Origin: Lentisphaeria bacterium
GTDB taxonomy: Bacteria; Verrucomicrobiota; Lentisphaeria; Victivallales; Victivallaceae
DNA length: 42,387 nt
Assembly (NCBI GenBank): GCA_900768515.1
Contig: CAAGDG010000185.1
Location: 1-42,387, forward strand
Reading direction: 5' to 3'
The notes beneath the pieces were generated by a model, which had not been told where the DNA came from, did no database searches, and was given only the letters and a program-made list of their open reading frames with translations. The first letter of the stretch is position 1; every line of letters begins with the position of its first letter. Both the position numbers and the translations under genes were made by a program. Below are positions 22,484 through 30,396 of this stretch, in pieces.

Positions 22484-24349
22484 ATGGCGGCGCTGGGCAA
22501 TCTGATCGGGCGCGACATTGCGGGGTTCCAGATCCTGTCGGAGCTTGGACGCGGCAATAACGGCGTGGTCTACCTTGCCCGGCAGCTGGCACTGAACCGG
22601 GAAGTCGCATTGAAGATTCTGCTTCCGGAACTGGTTGGAGAACCGGGGTACATCACGAATTTTCTGCGGGAGGCCCGGCTCGCCGCCCGGCTCGATCACC
22701 CCAACATCATCCAGGCGCTCGACACCGGCTCCACTCCGGACGGACTCTATTATTTTGCGATGGAACTGGTGGACGGCCGCACTCTCGAAGAGCTTCGGAT
22801 TGAGCGGGGGTGTCCTTTCGACTTCCGGATGCTGCTGGATCTTTCGATCGAACTTGCCGATGCGCTTGATTACGCCTGGAATACGCTCAAGATGATCCAC
22901 GGCGACATCAAGCCCGGCAACCTGCTGATCTGCAACGGCAGCCGCCAACTCAAGCTGGCCGACCTCGGACTGGCCCGGATCGGAGGGGGAGGGGGGGCTG
23001 ACGATGAGATCATGGCCACCCCGATGTACGCGGCGCCGGAGGTGATCCGCGGGGAGCGTGACCGGGTCGGGATCCGTTCGGACATCTACAGTTTCGGGGT
23101 GATGTTCTACGAACTGGTCAGCGGTGCGCCCCCCTTCAACGGCGATACCGACACGCTGCTCGACCGCCATCTGCATGAAGCGCCGCTGCCGCTTGCGTTT
23201 CAGGCGCCCGACATCGATCCGCGGCTCGCGCTTTTCGTGGACCGGATGCTGGCCAAGGAGCCGGAAAAACGTCCTGCCGACTGGAACGAGGTGCGGGAGT
23301 TTCTCCGGGAGACCCGGAAACGGAATCCCGATCCCGGTACGCCGGAGGCGGTGGCGCAGCTTGCCGAAGCGCTTCGGCCGGAACGGCGGCGGTGGTCCCT
23401 GTCTTCGGTTGTGATTCTCCTGGCGCTGGCGCTGGTGCTTGCCCTGCTCGGATTTCTGGCTTATTATGGTGCAGTCACGTTCCGGGTCGAGGAGTTTGAC
23501 CCCATCGTGCCCGAAGAACATGGCAAGCCCCCGGTCCCCGGTGCGGCGGAGAGCACTCGGGGGCAGCCGGTCGTGGTCGCAGTCTCTTCGGAACCGGCGC
23601 CGGAGTCGTCTGCTCCCGCGCCGGCGGTTCCGGCGGAACCGGTTCCGCCGGAGAATCCCTCCTCCGCGCCGGTCGCGCCTTCCGCTCCCGCTCCCGTGGT
23701 AGCGGAACCGCAACCGGAGCAGAAACCGCAGCCGGCTTCGGTTCCGGCGCGGCGCCGATTCGATGTGGAACGGCGGAATGCGGGGGAGGAACTGCTGCCG
23801 CACAACCTCTGGCCCGGTTTCCGGCCTCCGGTGGACGAGGCGGCGCTGCGGGAGCGGCTGCGCCGCCTGGACGAAGAGTTGGCCCGGCTCGGTTCGAACT
23901 TTTCGGACCGTTGGAAGACAGAGGCACGCGAGGTTCTGGCGGTTTGTCTGCTGCTGGGCGCCCGTTTTGCGGCGTCGGGGGTGCCGTTCAAGGAGATTGT
24001 CCGTTTCGATCTGAACAGTTCCGGAAGCCGGGCCGGCTGGAGTTCGCGCAATGAGGAGGAGGGAATGATCCGCTTCTCCGCGAATACCGATCCGGCGCTG
24101 CTGGCGGAAGCCTTCGGGGAAGGGATCTTTGAGCGTGTCCGGGCCGATTACCGTCTGCCCGGCGCCTTGCGTGAGGAGTTCAGTGAGGCGTTCGCCTATT
24201 TTGTCGCGGCCTACCGGAGCGGCCGGCCGGGCTCCACCGCCGGCAACCGGCTGCTCCGGATGTGCAACGGCAATCCGGTGGCTTTCATACGGCAGATCAA
24301 GGCATCGGATGGTTTCCGGACGCTGAAGCGTCTGCGTCAGTCACGGTAG
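22484..24349 (+). CDS. Transmembrane serine/threonine protein kinase with unusual C-terminal domain
   Basis: 621 residues. Kinase domain about 14-280: glycine loop LGRGNNGVVY (21-30), Lys44 in VALK, catalytic loop HGDIKPGN (139-146, HGD instead of HRD), DLG instead of DFG (160-162), APE (184-186). One membrane span sits at about 305-331, then a Pro/Ala/Glu-rich linker (345-425), then about 195 residues outside the membrane. That C-terminal part has LAEAFGEGIFERV (540-552) and EEFSEAFAYFVAAY (564-577), which resemble the HExxH helix and the following glutamate helix of gluzincin peptidases with both histidines lost. It overlaps the convergent NAD kinase gene by 9 bp. Confidence 0.9.
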   Translation: MAALGNLIGRDIAGFQILSELGRGNNGVVYLARQLALNREVALKILLPELVGEPGYITNFLREARLAARLDHPNIIQALDTGSTPDGLYYFAMELVDGRTLEELRIERGCPFDFRMLLDLSIELADALDYAWNTLKMIHGDIKPGNLLICNGSRQLKLADLGLARIGGGGGADDEIMATPMYAAPEVIRGERDRVGIRSDIYSFGVMFYELVSGAPPFNGDTDTLLDRHLHEAPLPLAFQAPDIDPRLALFVDRMLAKEPEKRPADWNEVREFLRETRKRNPDPGTPEAVAQLAEALRPERRRWSLSSVVILLALALVLALLGFLAYYGAVTFRVEEFDPIVPEEHGKPPVPGAAESTRGQPVVVAVSSEPAPESSAPAPAVPAEPVPPENPSSAPVAPSAPAPVVAEPQPEQKPQPASVPARRRFDVERRNAGEELLPHNLWPGFRPPVDEAALRERLRRLDEELARLGSNFSDRWKTEAREVLAVCLLLGARFAASGVPFKEIVRFDLNSSGSRAGWSSRNEEEGMIRFSANTDPALLAEAFGEGIFERVRADYRLPGALREEFSEAFAYFVAAYRSGRPGSTAGNRLLRMCNGNPVAFIRQIKASDGFRTLKRLRQSR

Positions 24350-25093
24350 TTGCCGGAGTCCTTTGAAGGGCAGTTTGTTCGGATGGCGCAGCAGCCGGCA
24401 GGCGGGGCACATGAAGTCGCTGAGTCCGTAGATGGAGGCCCGTTCCTCCGACTGGAAGAAACGGACCACGCCGTGCTCGGGGACGGTGATCCGGTCCGGC
24501 GAATTGTCCGCGATCAGGATTCCGGGGCCGCGGACCACTTCGATCTCGACCGTCGAACGCGGATCGAGCACCAGGTGGCTGACCTCTTCCGTGGAGTTGC
24601 TGAACGCCAGCCCGATGCCGACCCGGAAGATGCTGTGCGTGATGCTGCGGTAGTAGGCGGTGCTGCCGTGGACGCTCGAAATTCCGACCCCGTCGCCGAC
24701 CACTTCGTTGGCGTAGAGTTCCCCGTCGATCCGGACCCGGTAGCGCAGCGCGCTGGAGAGGTCGAGATTGTGCAGGAAGACATCGTTGAGCGCGGTCACG
24801 ATCCGGCCGCCGGCCTCGCCCGCCACTTTGGGCAGGTGGACGAGGGGAGTCCGGCCGTCGCGGAAATCCGCCAGCTGCCGTTCGCAGGAGTGGTGTTTGC
24901 AGAGCGGCGCGGTTCCGGCGTCGCGGATCGGCAGTTTGGGGATGCCGGGATAATCGCGTTCCGCCCCGAGCAGGGCGCCGTCGCCGCCGTGGGCGACGAT
25001 CAGTTCCGGAGCTCCGGAACTCTCCTCAAAACCGTATTTCGCCAGCAGGGGGCGGATGTCGTCCAGATTCTTGCCGACCAGTTTGATTTTCAT
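24341..25093 (-). CDS. nadK: NAD(+) kinase family protein
   Basis: 250 residues, somewhat shorter than usual NadK (about 290). It phosphorylates NAD to NADP. It has AHGGDGALL (GGDG at 36-39), ALNDVFLHN (101-109) and GDGVGISSVHGSTAYYRS (133-150), the three hallmark motifs. A C-terminal CPAC pair near the end is unusual. ATG 25093 overlaps the stop of the upstream TrmH-family gene by 4 nt. The longer reading of this frame into 25618 is only a shadow of that gene. Confidence 0.88.
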   Translation of the reverse strand: MKIKLVGKNLDDIRPLLAKYGFEESSGAPELIVAHGGDGALLGAERDYPGIPKLPIRDAGTAPLCKHHSCERQLADFRDGRTPLVHLPKVAGEAGGRIVTALNDVFLHNLDLSSALRYRVRIDGELYANEVVGDGVGISSVHGSTAYYRSITHSIFRVGIGLAFSNSTEEVSHLVLDPRSTVEIEVVRGPGILIADNSPDRITVPEHGVVRFFQSEERASIYGLSDFMCPACRLLRHPNKLPFKGLRQLP

Positions 25094-25566
25094 GATTCGT
25101 GCACTCCGTATTGGGTGACCGCGACCACCGCGTAGAGGATGGCGGCTGCGGCGTTTCCGACGTTGATCGAACTCTTCTTGCCGAACATCGGCAGACTGAC
25201 CAGCCCGTCGACTTCCGCAAGCGCTTCGGGCGAGACCCCGAGCGCCTCGTTCCCCAGCACGATCGCCAGCGGAAAACGGTAGTTCATCCGCCAGGCGAAG
25301 ACGCTTGACGGCGCGTATTCCGCGGCCAGGATCTGCCGGTAACCCTCGCTCCGGAGCTGGCGGATTGCGGAACATGCGTCGGGCAGCACCCGGCAGCGGA
25401 CCATCTGGTCGGTCCCCATCGCGGTTCTGGCCAGCTTCGGATGGGGCGGCGCCGGAGTATATCCGCAGGCGATGATCTCGGCCCCGACCGCTTCGGCGAT
25501 CCGGAAGATGTTGCCGGTGTTGTGGGCGCTGCGCAGCCGGTCGAGGATCAGACAGATTTTTTCCAT
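25090..25566 (-). CDS. TrmH/SpoU-family RNA 2'-O-methyltransferase
   Basis: 158 residues, the size of minimal SPOUT enzymes. It begins ICLILDRLRSAHNTGNIFR (motif 1, N-x-G-x-I-x-R), then FPLAIVLGNEALGV (motif 2) and VSLPMFGKKSSINVGNAAAA (motif 3), forming the knotted SAM site. The RNA target (tRNA or rRNA) cannot be told. It is translationally coupled to the NAD kinase downstream through ATGA. Confidence 0.9.
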   Translation of the reverse strand: MEKICLILDRLRSAHNTGNIFRIAEAVGAEIIACGYTPAPPHPKLARTAMGTDQMVRCRVLPDACSAIRQLRSEGYRQILAAEYAPSSVFAWRMNYRFPLAIVLGNEALGVSPEALAEVDGLVSLPMFGKKSSINVGNAAAAILYAVVAVTQYGVHES

Positions 25567-25626
25567 GTTTTCGAGTCGTGACCGCCGCGTCCGTCCGATT
25601 GGCGCGGCGGAATGTCATTTTCTATA

Positions 25627-25655
25627 AATTTAACGTCTTTTCCGTGCTTTTGCAA
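25627..25655 (-). promoter_or_regulatory. Promoter of the TrmH-NAD kinase pair
   Basis: On the minus strand, TTGCAA (25650-25655), 17 bp, TAAATT (25627-25632). Confidence 0.45.
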
Positions 25656-25665
25656 GTTCCGGAGG

Positions 25666-25694
25666 TTGCCGGAGCCGGAAAATGACTGTATATT
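25666..25694 (+). promoter_or_regulatory. Promoter of lpxA-gpmI
   Basis: TTGCCG (25666-25671), 17 bp, TATATT (25689-25694). It is back-to-back with the leftward promoter of the TrmH gene. Confidence 0.6.
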
Positions 25695-25748
25695 AAGCAA
25701 AATGAACCAATGAACCAGATCGCAACTGACAGAGAGGTTTTTCTGAAT

Positions 25749-26552
25749 ATGGCGAAAATCCATCCCTCCAGTATCGTCGCCGAAGGCGCGGTGGTCGACG
25801 ACAGCGTTGAAATCGGCCCCTTCTGCTACGTCGGGCCGAATGTCCGGATCGGCGCCGGCTGCCGGCTGATCGGCCACTGCAACATCGACGGACACACCAC
25901 GCTCGGCGAGCGCAATGTGATTTCCCCGTTCGCTTCGCTCGGCCAGCCGGCCCAGGACCACGCGGTCGAACCCGGCGCCGTCACCTATCTGGAGATCGGC
26001 AGCGACAACATCTTCCGGGAAGGGTGCACGATCCACACCGGCACCAAGCCGAACTCCGCCACCCGGATCGGCAATCACAACATGTTCATGAATGCGACCC
26101 ATGTCGCCCACAACTGCCAGGTCGGGAACAACGTGATCTACGTTGGGTTCGCTGGAACCGCCGGTTACTGCGAGGTTTACGACAACGCACTGATTTCCGG
26201 TCTGGTCGGGATTCATCAGTTCTGCCGGGTGGGACGCTTTGCGATCATCTCGGGCGGCTCGGTCTTTTCGAAGGATGTGCCCCCCTTCATGATGGCCGAG
26301 GGGCGCAACGGCGGGGTCAAGATGATCAACAAGATCGGGTTGCAGCGTGCCGGGTTTTCCGAGGAGACGATCACGGTGATCAAGCACATTTTCCGGCTTT
26401 ACTACCGCAGCGGGCTGATTCCGTCGAAGGCGCTGGAGAAGATCCGGACCGAGCTGCCGCAGATCCCCGAGGTGCTCGAATTCGTGAACTTCTGCGAAAC
26501 CAGCAAGCGCGGCGTGATCGCCGCTCACGGCGAGGGCGGGCATCGCAACTGA
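25749..26552 (+). CDS. lpxA: Acyl-ACP--UDP-N-acetylglucosamine O-acyltransferase LpxA
   Basis: 267 residues, full length. It catalyses the first step of lipid A synthesis. A left-handed beta-helix of hexapeptide repeats runs from residue 3 (IHPSSIVAEGAVV). The catalytic region is NATHVAHNCQVGNN, with His121 matching E. coli His125. GLVGIHQFCRVG and a C-terminal helical bundle (RAGFSEETITVIKHIFRLYYRS) follow. ATG 25749 gives the family N-terminus; ATG 25710 would add 13 unsupported residues. gpmI follows 30 bp later. Confidence 0.94.
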   Translation: MAKIHPSSIVAEGAVVDDSVEIGPFCYVGPNVRIGAGCRLIGHCNIDGHTTLGERNVISPFASLGQPAQDHAVEPGAVTYLEIGSDNIFREGCTIHTGTKPNSATRIGNHNMFMNATHVAHNCQVGNNVIYVGFAGTAGYCEVYDNALISGLVGIHQFCRVGRFAIISGGSVFSKDVPPFMMAEGRNGGVKMINKIGLQRAGFSEETITVIKHIFRLYYRSGLIPSKALEKIRTELPQIPEVLEFVNFCETSKRGVIAAHGEGGHRN

Positions 26553-26582
26553 GAAGCAATTCATTCAGGAGGAGGAAATATC

Positions 26583-28235
26583 ATGTTGCAGGCATTGAAG
26601 AAGAATCCGAAATTCACGCCGCGCCGCGGTCCGGTGGTTCTGGCGATTCTGGACGGCGTCGGATTTGGAAAATATCCGGATGGGGACGGCGTGCGGCTCT
26701 CCAACACCCCGGTGCTCGACTCCCTGCTCAAGGAGTGTCCGAACACCCGGCTCAAGGCGCACGGCACCGCGGTCGGCATGCCCTCCGACGCGGATATGGG
26801 CAACAGCGAAGTCGGTCATAATGCGATCGGGTGCGGCCGGGTCTTTTCGCAGGGGGCCAAACTGGTTGAGGACGCGGTCACTTCGAAGAAGCTTTTTGCG
26901 GGAGAGACCTGGAAGAAGCTGATCGCCAACGTGAAAGAGCACAATTCGACGCTGCACTTCATCGGGCTTTTTTCCGACGGCAACGTTCACAGCAACATTT
27001 CGCACCTGAAGGCGATGATCGAGGAGGCGAAGGCGGAGGGGGTCCGGCGCGTCCGGATCCACACGCTTCTGGACGGGCGTGACGTGCCGGAAACTTCGGC
27101 TCTGGAGTACATCGATCCCTTTGAAGAGTTTCTCGCCGGGCTGAACCGCGACGGCGTCGACTACCGGATCGCCTCCGGCGGCGGCCGTATGGTGATCACC
27201 ATGGACCGCTACGGCGCCGACTGGGAGATGGTTCACCGCGGCTGGGAGGTGCATGTCCACGGCAACGGCGACTTCTACCGGAGTGCGCACGAGGCGATCG
27301 AGGATCTCCGCAAAAAGACCGGCGCGATCGACCAGGATTTGCCCGCGTTTGTGATTTCCGATGACGGCAAGACGCCGGTCGGTCCGATCGAGGACGGGGA
27401 TTCGGTGATCTACTACAACTTCCGGGGCGACCGTTCGCTGGAGATCACCGCCGCTTTCGAGCAGGATGATTTCGACAAGTTCGACCGGGGCCGCCGGCCG
27501 TCGGTGCTCTACGCCGGAATGATGGAGTACGACGGCGATCTGCACGCGCCGAAACTCTATCTGGTCAATCCGCCGGAGATCGACCGGACCATGGATGAAT
27601 ACCTCTGCGCGACCGGAGTCCACCAGCTGGCGGTCAGCGAGACCCAGAAGTACGGACATGTGACCTATTTCTTCAACGGAAACCGTTCCGGGAAGTTCGA
27701 CGAAGCGTTCGACGAGTACGTGGAGATCCGTTCCGACGTGGTCCCGTTCGAACAGCGTCCGTGGATGAAGTGCGCCGAGATCACCGATCTGGTGGTCGAT
27801 GCGATCGCTTCCGGAAAATACGGAATGATCCGCCTGAACTTCCCCAACGGCGACATGGTCGGTCACACCGGCGACATGGAGGCGGTCCGGGTGGCGATGG
27901 GCGCGCTCGACCTCTGTCTCGGACGGATCCGCAAGGCGGTCGAGGAGGCCGGCGCGGTGCTGGTGATCTCCGCCGACCATGGCAACGCCGACGACATGCT
28001 CGAACACGACAAGAAAGGCAATCTCAAGCTGGACGCCGAAGGGCATCCCTGCCGCAAGACCAGCCATTCGCTCAACCCGGTTCCCTGCATTGTTTACGAT
28101 CCGGAGTCGAAGGGGGAATACGGTCCGGAACTCCGCTCCGGACTTGGTATCAGTTCGCTGGCCGCGACCTGTATCGAACTGCTCGGCTACGAGGCGCCGG
28201 AGGGATACGATCCGAGCGTGCTCGAATTCAAATGA
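26583..28235 (+). CDS. gpmI: 2,3-bisphosphoglycerate-independent phosphoglycerate mutase
   Basis: 550 residues, longer than the usual bacterial 510 and closer to plant/spirochaete-size enzymes. It interconverts 3- and 2-phosphoglycerate (glycolysis) using two Mn2+. It has ILDGVGFG (22-29, metal Asp24), DADMGNSEVGHN with nucleophile Ser75, LFSDGNVHS, LLDGRDVPETSA, LNFPNGDMVGHTGD and SADHGNADDML. ggaggagg stands before ATG 26583. It shares the lpxA promoter and is closed by a strong terminator. Confidence 0.96.
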   Translation: MLQALKKNPKFTPRRGPVVLAILDGVGFGKYPDGDGVRLSNTPVLDSLLKECPNTRLKAHGTAVGMPSDADMGNSEVGHNAIGCGRVFSQGAKLVEDAVTSKKLFAGETWKKLIANVKEHNSTLHFIGLFSDGNVHSNISHLKAMIEEAKAEGVRRVRIHTLLDGRDVPETSALEYIDPFEEFLAGLNRDGVDYRIASGGGRMVITMDRYGADWEMVHRGWEVHVHGNGDFYRSAHEAIEDLRKKTGAIDQDLPAFVISDDGKTPVGPIEDGDSVIYYNFRGDRSLEITAAFEQDDFDKFDRGRRPSVLYAGMMEYDGDLHAPKLYLVNPPEIDRTMDEYLCATGVHQLAVSETQKYGHVTYFFNGNRSGKFDEAFDEYVEIRSDVVPFEQRPWMKCAEITDLVVDAIASGKYGMIRLNFPNGDMVGHTGDMEAVRVAMGALDLCLGRIRKAVEEAGAVLVISADHGNADDMLEHDKKGNLKLDAEGHPCRKTSHSLNPVPCIVYDPESKGEYGPELRSGLGISSLAATCIELLGYEAPEGYDPSVLEFK

Positions 28236-28269
28236 CCTCCGGCCGGCGCGGTCCGGCGACAGGAAGCGG

Positions 28270-28296
28270 GAGGACGGTTTCGGCCGTCCTCTTTTT
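28270..28296 (+). terminator. Rho-independent terminator after gpmI
   Basis: GAGGACGG (28270-28277) / CCGTCCTC (28284-28291), 6-nt loop, T5 then ATTTT. Confidence 0.92.
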
Positions 28297-28343
28297 ATTT
28301 TGCGGGAGTTGTTCCCTGCCGGTTTCCGGCGGCGCGGGCGGGG

Positions 28344-29270
28344 TCAGAGCAGCCGGCGGGCGGCGCGGGCGCGGCGGCGGTATTCGACCGGCGTGCAGGC
28401 GTACTGATTTTTGAAGAGCTGGTAGAAGCGGCTCAGGCTCTGGATGTTGAGTTCGTATGCGATCTCCGCGACCCCCTTGTCGGAATCGGAGAGCTGGCGG
28501 GCCGCGTAGTTGATCCGCATTTCGTTGATGAATGCGGTCGGGGTGCGGTCGAGGTATTTGCGGAACACTTTGCAGAGATGCTCCGGCGTGTATCCGGAGA
28601 GCTGCTGCATGCGGCGGAGTCCGGCGATGAAGTTGGCCGGGGAGCGCATTTTTTCGCAGAGCTGTTCCAGCCATTCGGGGGCGCCGCTGGGCCGGCCGGC
28701 CGCTTCGGGCAGAAAGCAGCGGGTGAAAAGTTCAACCAGCAGCACTTTGAAACGGATTTTCCGAACCGCCGGAGCAAGGGAACTCTCGTTAAGGTTCAGC
28801 AGTTCGAGCGAAAGTTCATTCATGCGGCTCTCCGGAATCCGGAAGACGGAGGGGAGGACCCCTTCGGTGTAACCGTGCAGAAATTCGTCGTTTTCGAGAT
28901 AGCGGCTGATGGTGATGAAAAATTCCAGGTGGTAGGAGAGCAGCATCAGTTCGCAGTTCGGCGCGCCGGGGGCGGGCTGGAATGCGTGCCGGTCGTCGGG
29001 GCGGACGAAGACGATGGAGTTGGCTTCCAGCAGCTGTTTTTCCCCGTTCACACAGTGGGTGATCGCCCCGGAGAGGATCAGGACCACCTCTCCGAATTCA
29101 TGGGAGTGTTCAACCGTCCCGGCGGCAGGCAGCGAGTGGTAGTGCAGATTGCCGCCGGAGGGGATCGACGTCGGCCGTCGTCCGGCGTTCCAGCTGATGG
29201 CGTGAAAGGAGACCTCCGCGCCGATGGTCGGGTTGATGAAGTTGTCAAGTTCCAGAGTGATCGCAGCCAT
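28344..29270 (-). CDS. AraC-family regulator with cupin sensor domain
   Basis: 308 residues. The N-terminal cupin half (HYHSLPAAGTVEHSHEFGEVVLILSG, then an FVRPDDRHAFQP segment) senses a small molecule. The C-terminal pair of helix-turn-helices (about 205-308) has LRRMQQLSGYTPEHLCKVFR and VAEIAYELNIQSLSRFYQLFKNQY, the AraC signature. It is divergent from the corrinoid operon with about 100 bp between them, so it is the prime candidate for its regulator. A -10-like TATATT (29279-29284 on the minus strand) lies very close to the start. Confidence 0.93.
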   Translation of the reverse strand: MAAITLELDNFINPTIGAEVSFHAISWNAGRRPTSIPSGGNLHYHSLPAAGTVEHSHEFGEVVLILSGAITHCVNGEKQLLEANSIVFVRPDDRHAFQPAPGAPNCELMLLSYHLEFFITISRYLENDEFLHGYTEGVLPSVFRIPESRMNELSLELLNLNESSLAPAVRKIRFKVLLVELFTRCFLPEAAGRPSGAPEWLEQLCEKMRSPANFIAGLRRMQQLSGYTPEHLCKVFRKYLDRTPTAFINEMRINYAARQLSDSDKGVAEIAYELNIQSLSRFYQLFKNQYACTPVEYRRRARAARRLL

Positions 29271-29372
29271 GATAGATTAATATAGAGCAAAAATTTTCAA
29301 AAGAAAAGAAGATATCGGGGAAAAAACGGGTAAAATAATAAGAAAGAACGATGGCGCAACAGGAGAGTGCCA

Positions 29373-30386
29373 ATGAAACGCGATATGAAAAAATTTGTCG
29401 AAGGGATCTTCTCTTCCCCGCGCCGGCTGGCGATTCCGATCATGACCAGTCCGGGGTTCGAACTGGAGCATTTGCGCCCTTCCGACGTGTTCCGGAGCGG
29501 GGAACTGGAGTTCCGCTGCATCCGGCGCCTGGCGGAGGAGACCCCCGCCGACGCGCTGGTGACCTTCATGGACCTGTCGGTGGAGGCGGAGGCTTTCGGT
29601 TCTGAAATCCGCTGGTCCGAGTATGAGAATCCGACGGTTTCCGGCAGTATCGCTTCCACGCTTGACGAGATTGAAAAACTGAAAATTCCGGAGGCGGGTT
29701 CCGGCCGGACCGGAGAAGTTCTCCGCTGTGTCGAACTCTGCGCCGCCGGCTGCGACCGTCCGGTGCTGGGCGGGATGATCGGACCGTTCTCCCTGGCGGG
29801 ACGGCTGGCGGACATGACCGAGATCATGATTCTGGCGGCGGCGGAGCCGGAGACGGCGGAACTGCTGCTGGAAAAATGTACCGCGTTCCTGACCGGTTAC
29901 GCCCGGGCGATCCGGTCGGCGGGAGCCGACGGTCTGGTAATCGCGGAACCGGCCGCCGGACTGCTCTCTCCGGAGATGTGCGGGGAGTTTTCGGCGCGGT
30001 ACTTGCGGGAGATCATCCGGGCGGTGCAGGACGATTCGTTTCCGGTGATTCTGCACAACTGCGGCAATGCGGCGGCGCGGCAGGTTCCGGAACTGCTTTC
30101 GAGCGGCGCCCGGGCGCTGCATGTCGGCAACGCGGTCGACATCAGGGAGGTGCTGGCACAGGTGCCGGAGGATCTCCCGGTGATGGGAAATCTCGATCCG
30201 GTCGGCGTGCTCCGGAACGGAGACCCGGAGACGGTCTGCGCGAAAGGCGCCGCGCTGCTGGAGGCGACCTCGAAATGGCGGAACTACGTCTATTCGACCG
30301 GCTGCGATGTTCCGCCCGGCGTGCCGATGGAGAATATCCGCGCCTTCTACCGCGCGGTTGAAGAGTACAACCGTACCCGTTCGTGA
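29373..30386 (+). CDS. UroD-fold methyltransferase, MtaA/MtbA-like (corrinoid system)
   Basis: 337 residues of the uroporphyrinogen-decarboxylase superfamily. It carries the zinc-thiolate pattern of methylcobamide methyltransferases: H228-x-C230 in LHNCGN and C311 in STGCDVPPGVP. In methanogens such proteins methylate coenzyme M; here the acceptor is unknown and no pterin methyltransferase is nearby. GGMIGPFSLAGRLADM is another family segment. ATG 29373 has AGGAG 9 nt upstream. First gene of the corrinoid operon; the next gene starts 10 bp after its stop. Confidence 0.85.
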   Translation: MKRDMKKFVEGIFSSPRRLAIPIMTSPGFELEHLRPSDVFRSGELEFRCIRRLAEETPADALVTFMDLSVEAEAFGSEIRWSEYENPTVSGSIASTLDEIEKLKIPEAGSGRTGEVLRCVELCAAGCDRPVLGGMIGPFSLAGRLADMTEIMILAAAEPETAELLLEKCTAFLTGYARAIRSAGADGLVIAEPAAGLLSPEMCGEFSARYLREIIRAVQDDSFPVILHNCGNAAARQVPELLSSGARALHVGNAVDIREVLAQVPEDLPVMGNLDPVGVLRNGDPETVCAKGAALLEATSKWRNYVYSTGCDVPPGVPMENIRAFYRAVEEYNRTRS

Positions 30387-30396
30387 GGGGGAGAAC

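Noticed and set aside
25094..25618. Extension of the NAD kinase frame upstream (fusion protein)
   Set aside because: This stretch encodes the TrmH-family protein in another frame of the same strand, with all SPOUT motifs. The two genes overlap by 4 nt in the ordinary operon manner.
26565..28067. Long open frame antisense to gpmI (500 codons)
   Set aside because: Shadow of gpmI, whose catalytic motifs are intact on the plus strand; the antisense protein shows no domain.
29271..29372. Cobalamin riboswitch before the corrinoid operon
   Set aside because: The gap is only about 100 bp, AT-rich and without the B12-box or a stable multi-stem structure. Regulation by the divergent AraC gene is more likely.
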